A stretch of DNA of 49,815 nt from Saccoglossus kowalevskii. Its lineage: Eukaryota; Hemichordata; Enteropneusta; Harrimaniidae. Within the stretch, counting starts at the first letter, position 1; every line of letters starts with the position of its first letter. The notes under the pieces were generated by a model, which saw only the letters and a list, made by a program, of their open reading frames with translations, ran no database searches and was not told the origin of the DNA. The translations under genes were made by a program, and so were the position numbers. Of the stretch, positions 13,301 to 28,300 are shown one piece after another. The stretch covers positions 320,006 through 369,820 of the forward strand of contig NW_003155243.1 in assembly GCF_000003605.2 (NCBI RefSeq), given 5' to 3'.

Positions 13301-16300
13301 TTTCCTCCAGATTACTTTACAAATAGACAAAGGGAAAAGGGTGCATTGGCTCTCCATGCATTGTGTGTAAGTGTTATGTTTTTTATTTTTTTAATCGCAA
13401 ATTGTCTCCGTTATTTTTTCTTCCAGTATGTAACAATATATTGGATTATGAATATCAATTGTTTGCATGTTGCATTATGTTTTCGCATCACTGATTATTA
13501 TGATTGAGTATTTCAATTAGATAACATTACTGATGTTTCAACCAGATAAACTGTTGATAAACCTGATAATCAGTCACTATGGTATCCAGACTGTTAAGTT
13601 TGTAATATATGTGACTAATGATTGTCCGTGATTCATGCATAAAAATGTTTAAATTTGTGTGGCAATTGGTTTGTGCAATATTACTAAAGCAGAATTCTCT
13701 TTGAACGAAGTATTCTAATTTTGAATATCAAACTTTGAATATGAATATATACATACATATTAACCATACTAGTTAAATCAGTGAATGTCAGAACGTTTCT
13801 GAATGATGATAGTTGCAAATCGTCTGTAGTACCACTTTATATAAAAGAACTCATTCTTGTTCTTTGTAGGTTGTTTATATGTTTGTTGCCCTGGCTTTAA
13901 TATGTGATGATTATTTCGTGCCTTCTCTGGAGAAGATTTGCCTGGTAAGAAGTCCAATAATTAATCGTTATTTAGTTTTGATTTATGTTGCATACAACAA
14001 TAAGTACATGATATTAATACTTATTTAATTGGGTGTGCATTAAATAATTCAATATAATACATATATTAAATATAAAACCAATAGTAACTAAATCAATAAT
14101 CACCTACCTTATCAGGTGATTATTTCCGAGTTCAACTAATATAGTATTAAATATATCAAAAATACATGACACATATAAAATATATATCCAAATAAATTAT
14201 TGCAAATCGTCATACATATTTAATAGTTGTCAGTGCGTCTTATTTTGTGTTTAATTTGCATGGGTAATAATTTCTGCAGTCTAAAATATCGTATTCAATA
14301 TGGTTGAATGTGATGCTTATTCGTGTAGTTTTAAAATGAAGCTTATACATTTTATTATGTTATCACAACATCTACAATAAGTGAAAATAATGTAGAATGC
14401 AAAATTCAATTACTTGTGCAGCCCGTAATTGGTGTGAATTAATCCAATACACAATCATGTGAATGCGACTAATACAAAAACAAATTGTTATGCGATTAAA
14501 ATCTGCTTAATTGTTCTAAAATACTTTGGCGTTTCAGTTGAGATGCTGAACATATTTAGTAGTTTATGCAACTGTCTATTGATAAAACAACTGAATCCTG
14601 ATGATAGTAATGCTATTTTGATTAACATTTAATGCAGATTAATAACAAACCCTATTCCTGTCAAATTAGATTAGATTGTCATTGCTGATTGCCTCCCTCA
14701 TTTGTATCTAGAGCAGGTAATGGCCAAGTATGCTGATTGCAAATAAGTGATTAACACTTTGACCTTTAACCCTTTGAGCACCGAAGTCAGCTTTACAAAA
14801 TTGTTTCTATATTTTTGTCCAAAACGAGTAAATAAGACCTGTGAGCAATGGTAAATTATGTTCACTTTGTTCAAAATTAACAAAGAAATTATTCAGAAAT
14901 ACATAAAATTCTGTAACATGTTTTATCTTCACCAAAATTATGGTGGAAAAAAGTATGGCATTCGAAGTATAATTGATGAAACGAAAAGTGGTGACAGAAA
15001 GGTTAATTATGCAAAAAAACATGTTATAAAGGTTTCTAATTTTACATGCTACACATTTTGAGACAAGCATGATGCTGAGTATAATTGTTTAAGCGCTACA
15101 GTCGTCACTCATCGAGTGTTCCAATTTTATGTAAACATTGTATTTTATCGAGTTCTGCAGCTCGCTATGGGACCCATACCGAACACGATGTACAGCGACA
15201 TCTGTAAATGCATAAAAACATGCCAAGAATTGAATAAATATTGACACTTTTACAAAAACCTTTGCCTAATATTTTTCACATCAGAATTTATACAATTTCT
15301 CTTTAAAAACTCTGCAATGTACAACAAGCCATAACATAACATATAAGCTGGGAAATGTGTGCCATATAAGTAAAACAAAATGGAATATTGCTATGAATAT
15401 GATGTAAATGCTTGCTTTTAGAGTAGATTTACGAAAAACCTCACAATGTAAATTCAAAAAATGTTTACAATATTGCAAAAACGACATATTTTTGCTGTAA
15501 AACAATGAATACTAGTACCTCACACTAGGAGTAGAACAGTTTAATTTTCGAATATGAAATACAGTATTATAATTTTTACATTACTTGAAATGTTCCTAAT
15601 GGAGTTTCATACAATAAAATGCAAAATAAAAGTTTTGCCATTTTCCAGAAATGTTTTACTCCTGTCTCTCGAACAGTGATAGCAATTCTGTTTAAACATG
15701 AATAGCGTTTATAGCGATTACGAATACTACAAATAGAACTGATGTAATCATAAAACGCAATTTTGCACGTGAAACAGATTGCAAGTGGACATGTACAGAT
15801 GATAACGTCAATTTCAATTCTAACTGTGTGTGTTACTCTATTATGTTATGAATCCCAAGGAAGTTTACTGACTTACCGAAACACTTTCTAAATTAGACGT
15901 GGGTTGGTGGTTTTGGTTTGTGTTGTGGTGATGGCAAACATTTTCTTTCATAGTTGGGGCATATTTTTTGTTTGTTCAGATTTGTTTTTTCACGTCCAGA
16001 AACTTAAAATAAAAGTAATACACACTGCAATTCCTGCTGGTAAGGGGCGGGGCGGGGGGGGGGGGTGCGATTCTTGGCTCCTCGTCCCGTTGTTGCACCC
16101 CCTATCGTTGAATGGTGCAGTCCAAACAAAATGGACGCTTGTTGACGATGTTTATGCGGAGAGATGGAGCCTAAATGTACGAAATCTAGAGGCCTTGTCG
16201 ACTATGTTGGGATTTTAGCGGTATATATTAATCCTGCGTTTAGATTTCCTTCCATGACCGCATATACGTAAGTATTTTGTCTCTAATAGCCATAATGATG

Positions 16301-19300
16301 CATATTCTACTGAACACTGTATAGGAATAATGCAGACGACAAAACGTGACAGTGGTTTGCGTAGCGTAATTTTAAAGGTAAACCTGTATTCTGTAAAGTA
16401 GCTTAAAGATAACAGTATTTTTTCATACTGTCATACATTTACATTTCTCTTTTTGTTGTTGTTATGTTTCAAAGTTCCCGTTGATGCGCGAGTCGAGGGA
16501 AATATACTGACACCAAAAGAACTTTCCTTTTATATGTTACTTCAGTCAGAAAGTACTCAAAGACCTTATAAACAGCCAGTCTTGAGTTTAGTACCAAATA
16601 AAGCCGATTACGTTGTCAATCACGCTTATTATAAAAGAAAGATAGTAAATTTGGAAGAAAATTTCTAAACAATTTCTTCAGATATGTTAGTATATTTTCA
16701 TTATCTTGTACATTATCTGTACTGTGGCTCACCTCAGGCTTTTTGCTAACACAGTAGCAATTTTGATATCAGCTATAAACCATTACAAAATGTTGTATGT
16801 CACAGTAAGATTTTTATTTTCTAAAACCAACATAGTGAAGGGAATATTTTCTTTGGTATATTTTGTAATGTGTATAGAGCAGTGTAGAATAACTGCTGAT
16901 AAGGCCCCATTAGTTATTGAAATAAATCTGCTTTGTATCTTGCGACATACGGGGAGTACCACTACTGCACAGATTTTTGTATATGTACACCAGTCTTTCA
17001 TATTTTGTGAATGAAATTATGAAAGGATTTATACACGGGGAATTAAGGTACAAAGACACAGCTAAGGGGGCTTTGAATATTTATTTTATTTGTCTGAAAT
17101 ATACAAAATGTTATTTTAATAAATACATTATATATATAATGTCTAATATATTTTTATGATAAGGTTATCATACTGCAAAATTGTTATTATTGATGAGCTA
17201 TTAGTTTTGCTGTCATCTTGTTTACTGATTATTTATGAAAGTGAGCTCAAAATTTAATGAAAACACTTTGTAAAAGACTAATTTTCATGAGTCTGAAAAC
17301 TGAGAAATTTTGAAGCTGTGAATACTTCTCTGAGGTCATACAAGAGAGTATCAGTGACTTGCGCGAAATTTTGTGTCCACAAATGTACTAAAGAACAAGT
17401 GAGAAATTTACATTTCACATGCTTGATGGCTCAATATTTGCGACAGTGCTGTAATTGCATGTTTTCTTGATGTTAGTTTGAAATGTGAAAAATTTCATTT
17501 TAACATTACTTCCCCATCCACTGACTAATCCAACATTTAATATTAAATTGTAACAAAATATTTGTTGGTGTGTGAATCAGTTTAAAAAATATTTAAAAAA
17601 TATTTCATAAAAATTTAAATTTTTTTTTATCTTGGCACTTCATTGTACTTAGTTCCGTGGGTGAATTAAATTTGCATTTTTTTTATGTAAAACTGTTTGC
17701 AATTTTTTTTTTCTTCACTGTCCTTATGCATCAGTAATTCCTTCTTCCATTGACCTACATTTTTAGCCACAGCAGGAGTACCTCTATAATCTCTCTTGAG
17801 AATTTTATTGTTTAATTGGGATAAATTATTACCCCTGGAATTACATGTATGCTCATGCATAGGAAAATGTTAGTGCTATTCAGTTATCTGTAACATAATA
17901 TATACTAAGCTAATGTGTGTTATGTTTAATCTTCCTAAGCATGTAAGCTTTGAAACAGCATGCATCCATCTATTTTTAGCGCAAACTTTTGTTGGTATGC
18001 TGAGCTGTTGGCATGGATGCTGGATCTGGTATATCTGTCTGCTGTCCATACATGATGAGATTTGATTTCTGACTTGTTTGTGTTTAGTGGAGTTTCATGT
18101 TGTACAAATTTAATTCCTGCTGTGTGGGATAAGGTGGGGGTTGGTTGGGGAGGGGGTTTGTGTGTCATAACAGCGTCTAAATCATTTACCATCATTTAAT
18201 ATCTTGGACTGAGATTTGATATATGTATATACAGTTTGAGAATTTGGAATTAATTGATGCATATTACCTATTTTCTGCAATTATGTCCCTTGTGTATCAA
18301 TTTGCTGAAATAGGTTGATACTTTGTACATGCTGTGCATGCATTGTGTGTAACCTAATATATATTATATTTTCCATTTAATTTCTGCATATTAAATAGCA
18401 ATAAGTGGACTACTTTCTATAATTCTAAATGTTAATTATGAGCTTTTATTAGAAGATACCACATTTACAATTGAGCTTTTCTAATATAATTCTGTTTCTG
18501 CAACATCACTCTTAGACTATTAATTCTGCTCAGGTGTAATTAAACAAGAATGAATAAAACAATTATTTAAATTATTATTGATTTTTATTTTGGTACCATA
18601 AGGGGGCACTTCAAAATTGCAACAGAGCAACTGAAATTGCGTAATTAAAAACTTGCCTTCAGTAACATGCTTCTCCAGTCAGTGTATCTTGAGCTTTGTT
18701 TCTGGGAAATATATTTAACATGCTGAAATAACATTTTGATATAGAATGATCCCAGACTGCAGAATCTTTTCACATTGTAGTACACATTCTTGTAATAATC
18801 TTAAATGAAGAAGAAGCATATTTATTGTTCATTATTTCTGTTTCAAATGTTTATCTTATTTCTTGTTTGAATTCAACTATTCATTCTTCTGATTTCAGTT
18901 TAACCACTAAATCCTAATAATTATTAACATTTCAGAGGCTTGATTTAAGTGAAGATGTAGCCGGAGCAACATTTATGGCTGCAGGAAGTTCTGCCCCTGA
19001 ATTATTTACTTCAGTTATAGGTAAAGTTCATGTGTACATAGAGTTTAATAGCATTGTGACTGAATAACCTCAATAACATTAACACAATCTAGTTACAGTG
19101 TACCTAAGTAAATCAGTCATTTGTGTATTTTGAGGTATCACTCAAGGATTAATAATTTGTTCTTTAAAGCAACAAAAGAGCTGTTATTCATTTACCCCCC
19201 TGTGTGTAGATTATTTTATTTATCTTGAAAGGTGAGAGAATTGACCAAATGTGCAAGTCAAGAATGCCATTTCCTCAATTATATTACCTGTACATTTATG

Positions 19301-22300
19301 CTTTAAAGTATTTTTAAAATTGTTGTTATGAAGAGTTGAGTTATGTTTCGATGAATTATACATTGTGGAATACAGATTTTATGTATAGCACAAATGGGTT
19401 CAGCGTTTCCTGTGTAGGAGATTTTTTGAACTATTTTTCATGTTGCAGGCGTTTTTATTGCCAAAGGAGATGTGGGAGTAGGTACCATTGTTGGATCAGC
19501 CGTTTTCAATATGTTGGTCATTATTGGACTCTGCGGGTTGTTTGCTGGCCAGGTAATGTTATATTTCACGTACATGGAGTAGTGATACGCAGTGCTATAA
19601 GAGTAATAGATTTTAGAGGCCATTCATCTATATACATCAGTCTATGACAAGCTAATATGTATTGTGTGTCAATTATTCAATTGCCCAAGTTGTGATATTT
19701 TTGCTAAATATGATTTAGCAATATATACAATTATTTATAGTTATTAATATAGATTCTTAATTTGCTGAAAACTATATTTTTAGTTCTTCATATATTTTAC
19801 ATGACATTACAACCAGTTAATTTATGCTGTCATTTAAAATGGATATTAACACAGTCAATGAACTGAAACTGTATTTTTAGTATTCCAGATATTTGTAGTG
19901 AGTATCACTGCACATACATGACTATAGTCACGAAAGTAATCCCTATTTGGAAAAGGTGAACCTGCCTTTTGACAATATCAATTGTGTTTAATTTAAAAAT
20001 GTTGACTATATTATTTTATGTGTTATTTTTATTCAAAATTCTAGTGTGATGACATAGCATATGACACTGTATTTGTGAAAACTCTCTTAAAATGGTGGAA
20101 AAGCAAAATTGTTTGGAAAGATGTATGATTTTAATTGTGACCCAAGTATAAAAAAGGGGTATTGTATGTAGAGGTCGTTTAGCCAATGCAAACAGCCTGA
20201 AGGTAAATTAATGCAATCAAAGAATCTTGCATGACGATGTGTTTATTCTCAACGGAATAGAATTGACTCTGTTGCCACAAAATTTCTTTTTAAATAATTT
20301 GGAAGAAGTGAAGTTGTTACACCTTGGAATTCAAAATTGAATTTAGACTCACTGGCCAAAATAAACACTCTGCAGTATTTGGCATTTTGTAATGCTGGTA
20401 ATTAATCAATTTGTTATGATTTTCATGAATAATATTTAAAAAATCCACATCCAAATCTGAATTCTCATAACTGAAATCATTCTTTATCTGCTTTTGCATT
20501 TATTTGACTTGTGCCCCTGCATCCTGTGATGTAATGACTCGCTCCTAATTATGTTAGCATAACATGACATGACATCTGTATTGCATGCATAATTATTAAA
20601 ATATGCTTGAATTTGTGCTGTAAAACTGTAAACACCTGAACATATTAAATTCAGTTCTATAACCCTGATGCCTTCACACCATTTTATATTGTCCATTTTT
20701 CATAATAAAACATTGTGAAATTCTTTAAAATCTTCCAGGTAATTGTATTGTAATTTATTTGTGCTCATTTTGCATACCAATTAACTATTTGTATCCAGTT
20801 TTGATTACAGCCTGATTTATGGATTAAAACATACAGTTGTATTGTCATGTTTACCTTGTCTGTATCATCGTAGATGAAGGTCGAGGTATACAAGGAGAAA
20901 ATTCTCCTCACTGTTACTGACTCTTATGGTTACTATAACTTGAACAATTTTTATCCATTTCCTTTATATTACCCAGTTTGGCCAAGTTCAGTTTTGGTAT
21001 GTGTTCTATGTATATTTTTATTAGATAAGGAATAATTTTACTGAAAATTGTATTTTTCTTGTGGTTATACAATAACTTAAACAATTTTTATTTGATCATC
21101 TCCATATTTGGAATCTTTATAATTCACTATGAAATCAAGTTCAATCAAGTTAATGTAGGTGTAACTAGAAAATGTAATTTCCAAGATATGGTGTAAAACT
21201 TGTTTTAGAAAAAACATTTGTTAGACTTGACTGTAGATGTTGTTAATATGCTTATTAATTAGATAAGTTTTCAAGCTAGTATTTTTATTAGCCCCTGGTT
21301 GGACACATCTATCTGTAAGTCCATCACATTATCTCAAAAGTTCATGGACCAATTCTCCCCAAAATGGTACATGGCAGATACATGATGGTGTCCATATGGC
21401 CAAGATTTTTTTCTTCTGTTCAGGTACAAAGTGGCCCAAAAATATTTGGCTTAAAAACCTGCGTTTTATACATGTAGAGCATTATCTCCAATTTGTTCTG
21501 GCCAATTTAGTTCAAATTTAGATAATGGGTAATTGCATACTGAGGCCCATTATTTTTTTTCAGATTTTTTGGTAATTGTGTTCCAGCACATCAAAAAAAG
21601 TTTAACTTTGATGTGATCCAATCCAAGAACAGTAAAAGAAAGCAGCCATTTGGTTTTACTTCTTACCAATATACACATTAGGATTCTTGCATTTTAAATT
21701 TTATTTCAGTTCAGTTCACAGCATAGACCTGATACATTCATTTGTACAAAAAGGAGCATATAAATACTGACATTTCATTTGTCATATATTGCAAGAACAG
21801 AGGGTGTGATGTTCTCAATGGCTTGTTTTGCTTATATATATATTACTGCACTATATTTTGGAACTTTTAAACAATTCACATTATGTTATTTTGTAAGGGA
21901 CATTTTGATAAATATAGTAAATGTAGTATTAATTAAGGAACACATTAGCTAATATTTTTCTTGCCAAATTTTGTTTAGTTATGTTGCTGAACTTATTTTT
22001 ATGAACTTTTATGCAATCCATGTTATATTATTCTATAAGGAACATTGAGAATAATACAGTGGATGTAGTATAATTTGAGGAACATGAATATTAATTAATT
22101 TTTTTATGAAATTATGATGACTTTTAGCTTTCATTTTCCTGGCAAATGCTTAGATAATATATTATTGCATCTTTTCAGGACTTTTATACCCACTTTTGCC
22201 ATGCAAAGAAATCCATAGTTTGTTATCCATCCATACATTTATTTAATCAAGGTTCTCAACAGAGTTGTAAAACTTGCACTATGTTTTAGCTAACCATCAT

Positions 22301-25300
22301 TTGTGTTATTTTTTTGATAGGTTGTTCCACTGAATTGGTGGCCTCTATTTCGTGATTCCATCATCTACTCACTTGCCGTGGTAGCACTTCTCTTAGTGCT
22401 TTATGATGGTACAGTTTCTTGGTATGTCATAAATGGTTTTGAAAACAAAAAAAATATCTATATACCAGGCCAGTAGTGTTTACCATGGTGCATGTTGATG
22501 TTACACAAATGACATTATTTTTAGTTGGTTTTCAATGCCGTAATGTGTTTCAATGAACATCCTCATCCAAGTCAAAATTGTACCTAACAATTTGTTGGCA
22601 GTACATTTTTGCTCATTATTTTCACTTAGTACCTAAGAGTGGCATCCTCTGTTCTCATTCTCATTTGAATAAACCCACACTTGGGAACTGTGAACACTCT
22701 TGGTTCTTTTATTTATTGAAACCTTATGGTATTTTATCAACTGTCCGTTATTTAAAAAATAAACATTTAAAATATGGTGAAAAATATTCAAGAATTGAGC
22801 ATCTGTTAAACATGCATAATTAAGGGATGATAAAATATTGAAAGCATGGAGGGATTTTGTCCAGAACCCTTCTTGAGTTACCATTAAATCAAATGTTTCT
22901 TCTCCTTTGAAAATACTTCTATTGCTACAAAAGGAAATAATCACTAGATTGACTTGACATATTGTCAAAGGGCAAGTTGTTTGAACATTTTTTTTGTTCT
23001 TTTTGACAGGTGGGAGTCGCTCATCATGCTGTGCATGTATGGAGGTTACATCGTTATTATGAAGTAAGTGGACATCTTCTAAATTGACTTGGTTAAAATA
23101 CATCCAAGCATGTTAAAACATAGGCATGGGAATCTGAATTTGATATTTACGCTTTATAGTGCGTCCATAGGGGTTTCCTTTGAAGGCAGCTGGGGGCTAA
23201 ATTAGCTGTCTACTCTCATTCTTAATGGCACATTAGGTGCCTACTTTTTACCTTGCCCGTACCATCAAAGATGGAAGGGAAAGGTATATTAAGGGAAAAA
23301 TTTTGTCCGACGTCGCCGTCGTCGTTAATAATTGTTATTGTGTGCATAATAACTTTACTAATTCTATTCCAAACTTTATCAAACTTGGTCACCTTATTCA
23401 TCAGTATAAAGTCTTCCCTGAGTTTGAACAACAGATGTCCTGTATGAAAATATCATGCAAAAATTGAGAAAATATGATAAAATATTTTGACTGTTTCTAC
23501 TTAACTGATCACTGGTGATACACATCAAAGGTCACTGATCTCAGTGGAAATATGCATTGTTGTATGTGTTCAATGAAGCAAATGATTTATCTTGTAATAA
23601 TATCCTTGGTAATGTATCTCAGAATCCCATACTGGGTTTCAAAACCAACTCATGGAGAGATTGCACAGTCTGATACACATTTGCAAACCTACCAATAAAA
23701 TCTTTACAGAAAACAAGATGTCAGAAAATCNNNNNNNNNNNNNNNNNNNNNNNNNNNNNNNNNNNNNNNNNNNNNNNNNNNNNNNNNNNNNNNNNNNNNN
23801 NNNNNNNNNNNNNNNNNNNNNNNNNNNNNNNNNNNNNNNNNNNNNNNNNNNNNNNNNNNNNNNNNNNNNNNNNNNNNNNNNNNNNNNNNNNNNNNNNNNN
23901 NNNNNNNNNNNNNNNNNNNNNNNNNNNNNNNNNNNNNNNNNNNNNNNNNNNNNNNNNNNNNNNNNNNNNNNNNNNNNNNNNNNNNNNNNNNNNNNNNNNN
24001 NNNNNNNNNNNNNNNNNNNNNNNNNNNNNNNNNNNNNNNNNNNNNNNNNNNNNNNNNNNNNNNNNNNNNNNNNNNNNNNNNNNNNNNNNNNNNNNNNNNN
24101 NNNNNNNNNNNNNNNNNNNNNNNNNNNNNNNNNNNNNNNNNNNNNNNNNNNNNNNNNNNGAAAAAAAAGAGGAAACCGAATATTCAGATTTTTTCTACCT
24201 GGTTTGCAGCTGCTTATTTTGTGTACATTCTTAATGTCTCTGTGTTGTATACTTGAATTGCAAACTAATTATTATCCATTATCAAATCATTTCTGTTGTG
24301 CTGAAGTATACATAAAGTGTACTTCATATTATTATAAATAGTGTTGCTGTATACTGAAATGCATTTAGCTGTGACGTAATAAACATTTCTGTGTTGAAGT
24401 ATTTGTTAAGCCTACTTTAGAGTTATTATACTTGTACTGATTAATACATTTTTGTAAAACCATTAATGTGTTTGCATAGTGTAGACATTTTTATTTGTAT
24501 TCTTTGAAGTATACTTACATGTTGCAGTTTTGTAGATAATTTATAGTATGATTATGAATATAATTTATAATCTGTGTTAATGCTCAATTATGACATGCAT
24601 TGACCAAGCTGACATCCCCCTTTCATATTTTGACACCTCCCATGCCACATTGTACTTCATGCAATATTTGCTCACATTTCGTCCTTCAGTCGGATTTACA
24701 TTAATTAACACCAGACTGTTCATTTGCTTATCTGTGCTCGCATCCTCTTCTAAGCATCAGTTCGTTTTGCCGCACCGTACGATACACATCGTCTCAGCAG
24801 ACCTCCCACCCACCCATTCATGCAAAGGTCTCTATATAACCACTTTCTATACCATTACCGATCTCACTCAAGTGTAACTCATGTTTATCTGCTCATGAAC
24901 AACCTTAGCAATAAACAGGTAAGGGGGTTCCACCACAGACCAAGCAGACTTTACACGGGTACCCACGCTGTCCATCCCCCTGGGGTTGTGAGTCTATCTG
25001 CAGGCTCCCGCCAGGGGGACGCCAGCCATGACGCCCGCCTGTACAGTCTCTGCTGGTGAAAGGTTGCAACCAGGTACCACGCGCTCGGCGTCATGATGCA
25101 ATTCACAGGCGAGTCGCATCATGGAGCTGTTCGCTGCGACGCCTGCGTCTGCAATTCGCTCCCCCTTCCACTTTTGCCAAAACCTTGTGTCTTGTGTCAT
25201 TTATTGAAGCATTAATTATGACAATGCATATTTATATTGAAACAAACTATGATAAAGGGAATTATATTATATAACAAAGGGCAAGGTCACCAGAGTTCAA

Positions 25301-28300
25301 CTATGTTCTTGATGTTGTATGTGAAAAAATACAATTTACCGGTAGCTTTATATATACTCCAATGATTGAGCCTCTTGGTCATAATCTTAATGAAAAACCC
25401 TACAGTCTATAATTATCATTATAAAACATCGGAATCCACATTATTTTACCATTGTGTGGTGACCTCACTTGACAAATACATTAACTTAGTTCGCTGCATT
25501 AAAGTGAAATATAAAAGATCAATTATAGTCGCCAAAATGTAAAGCATAATTCTTATTGAAAAAATTGCAGTTTACAAATGTACATATACCCTACAATGTA
25601 TCTCGCATATTTTAACACTACCGGTAACCTGCCAAGTTCTATTTTGGTATGTGTTCTATGTATGTTGTTCAAGATAATTTCACTTAAATTTGTCTTCTTC
25701 TTGTGTTTACAATAACTCAAACCATTTTTATCTTATAATCTATGATTTTCATATTTGGAATCTTATCAATCACTATGAAATGTCAACCAAGTTAGAGATT
25801 GATGTGACGAGCAAGTGCAATTTTTTGGGGTAAAATTAGGCTGAAATAAACATCTCTTAAACAGAGAAATAAGTGGACAAATGGGGATATTTATACTGCT
25901 GATAATGAAAACCAGATGTTTAGGTGGTTTTACAATGGGAAAATAAGGCAGGCTTTAAGCTTACCCAAATTCTTGGCTTGACTAAATTTTGTCTATTGTT
26001 GGTAAAAATTATCACACTATGGTTATTCTCGGTCATTTATTCGAATTTTTATTCATTTAAAAAAAGGCATACTGAAAAATGACCCCACTGAGGAATGTTA
26101 ATTGGTTTCATATTATTTCATAATTTTTTTCTTCCTCTTTATAGATTAAATCCAAAGATAGTGGATTGGCTTGACAAGAAATCGGAAAAGCGGAGGAAGA
26201 AGAGAACAAAGAAACTGGAGGAAAATGACAAATGTAAGGATGGACCTGGATGCACTACAGTTATGATTCCACTTCAATCTGGTAAGTTGACTGTCTTATT
26301 TTGATATTCACTCAGTTGTTTGTAATATCCCAATCTGATTAAAATCAGATGAACACGTAGGTAGTGAGTGGCTTCCATTGTAAATTTATGTTCATCTAAC
26401 AGGACCTTATTATGTTATTGTTAATTGTGTTATTATAAATATCTCTTGTATAAAATGTATGCATTCAAGCACCCATGAATTCTTTCTTAACACTGTAGTA
26501 CAGATTGCTTGCGAAATGTACATCACTACCAGTGGAGTTATATCAGCCAATCGGCTGCTTGTATCGGTATATATTTTGATGTCATATAATGTGTTGTTTT
26601 ATTTCAGTTAATAATACACCATCACCATCATCACCAGATGAGGACAAGTCACAAGTATTTATGGTGGATGAGTATATATACAACTCGCCAAAGCGGTAAG
26701 TCCATGATCAGAGATTCCATTTATAAACACCTGTTACATGTATGTGTATCTCCACAATGTAAGCAATTGGCTGAAAAAACATTTCATTTGCATAAATTAG
26801 TTCTAAGTTGCCTGAATATATCATTACAAGCTGAAAAAGAATGAATGATGTAAAAGTAACCACACATTTATTTTTTAACGTGATCATAACAAGTTACACA
26901 AGCCATGCATGGCACAGTCCCAGTTAGTTATCGAATTTAAGATACCGTACTTATCCGGGTAAGAGCCCATGCCTGGGCAAACGCCCACCCCCCACTTTTG
27001 ACACAATAAAGATGTTGAGGTCAAATCCGGGCACACGCCCAGGGGGTCTTTTTCTACACACAAAAAAACACTATTTTCTATTCGTTGACTGTGGTTGTAT
27101 TAACAGTTGAATTTCTTGAAGTCTGTCGTGATACTTATAAAAATTGTTAATTGGGTAAAACAAGGGGTGAACGCAAAATAGCTGTGACAGCCTTCTGCCT
27201 TCAGGGCAGCGCGTTCTGAATCATACTAACAGTCAGCAAGTCTATGAAAATATATATTAAAGCAGAAACAGTAGTTCTCTTTTTGAAATATGTCGTGGCC
27301 CTAAAAATGACCGGCCGTTTGGTTTGTGCTTCTTTAGAAACGATTCAGGCAAATAGTATAAGGAGAGCCGCTAAGCAAGTGTCGCACTCGTTCGGCTTTA
27401 GCGCCATCGACAATGAAACCAATGTTGCAATATTGTAGCAACCCGTACCTGGCGGGTTGAAATCATGTTATTTTGGCTTTATAAAATTTTGTAGCAGCTT
27501 GCGAATCCATAACTGGGGTCAGCAATTTTGCAATGTCACGCCGAAGACATGAAAACTATTCTTGTGTCGTTGGATAAAAAAAAAACTTCCTATTTCAAGT
27601 CCACCGCGATATCCATATAGTAATACATTCCAAGTGCCGGAACTTGCTGAATGATAACTTTCACCGTGATTAATAAGCGTTGAGTCTGATAAGAAAGCAA
27701 TGTCACGATTTGACCTTTATGATGAAATACTAGTAGTGATGTCATTCTTAGCCAATCAGTAAAGCAGATGCATAAAGGTCAAAGATGATTGCCAGACTGT
27801 AAACAAAATCATCGTGTGCCTTCCCAGCAGAGCGACCCCATTTTTCTTGTCTCTTTATTATGATTAGACATGAATGAAAAGTGCCAACCTGACAGACTGC
27901 GAAATCCGTGGATTAAAAGTGCTAAGTCCAAATTGTGTGGGACGATATCGACGAACTTCAGGAATAAGTTGTAGGGATTTTGTTCGACGGCGACTTGGAC
28001 TTTGAGGGTTTTGAGTTTGAAGAAGATGGCAATGAACGTACAAATAAAGATCAGCTATGAATTTTTATAATTTTTACTGTGTAAATTTGTAAATTATTGG
28101 TGATCTTGTATGACGATTGATTCGTAATTTGTCGAGACCGGAAATCATTTTACGCAGTTTAACCCGTGACATTTTAATTCATTTTGAGTTCACGCGTATT
28201 GGGCGTGTTTGTCGGCGGGAAAATCCTAATTCAAATGATCCCTCACTGTCGATTTTTATTATTTCTGGTTTATTTGTCACATTATAAGCAATACATTATT

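Larger units (their letters stand above)
23064..26144 (+). other. NCKX intron 7 (about 3.1 kb, contains assembly gap)
   Basis: It holds repeat family B (23235-23545), the N gap, a GC-rich island (24919-25185) and copy 2 of the repeat shared with intron 5 (25630-25810). Coding phase and family alignment are continuous across it, so no exon appears lost in the gap. Confidence 0.85.

Noticed and set aside
16453-16668. A 71-aa open frame in intron 3
   Set aside because: No recognisable domain and no splice or promoter signals that fit the gene; phase and content do not match the exchanger.
20855-20925. An acceptor-like TCATCGTAG followed by an open stretch as a possible extra NCKX exon
   Set aside because: The sequence matches repeat family B (23235-23545), and exons 5 and 6 already join in correct phase and family order.
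22633-23103. A 156-aa open frame on the minus strand overlapping exon 7
   Set aside because: It is antisense to a well-supported exon and intron, with no recognised domain.
23652-24341. A 229-aa open frame on the + strand
   Set aside because: It spans the N gap; most of its length is undetermined bases, and the ends show no protein-like features.
25062-25071. GGTTGCAACC as a Pol III B box of a SINE
   Set aside because: It differs from the GGTTCGANNCC consensus, and no A box was found at suitable spacing.
24994-25200. A 68-aa minus-strand frame in the GC-rich island as a gene
   Set aside because: GC-rich DNA is poor in stops by composition, both strands are partly open, and the translation is not recognised.
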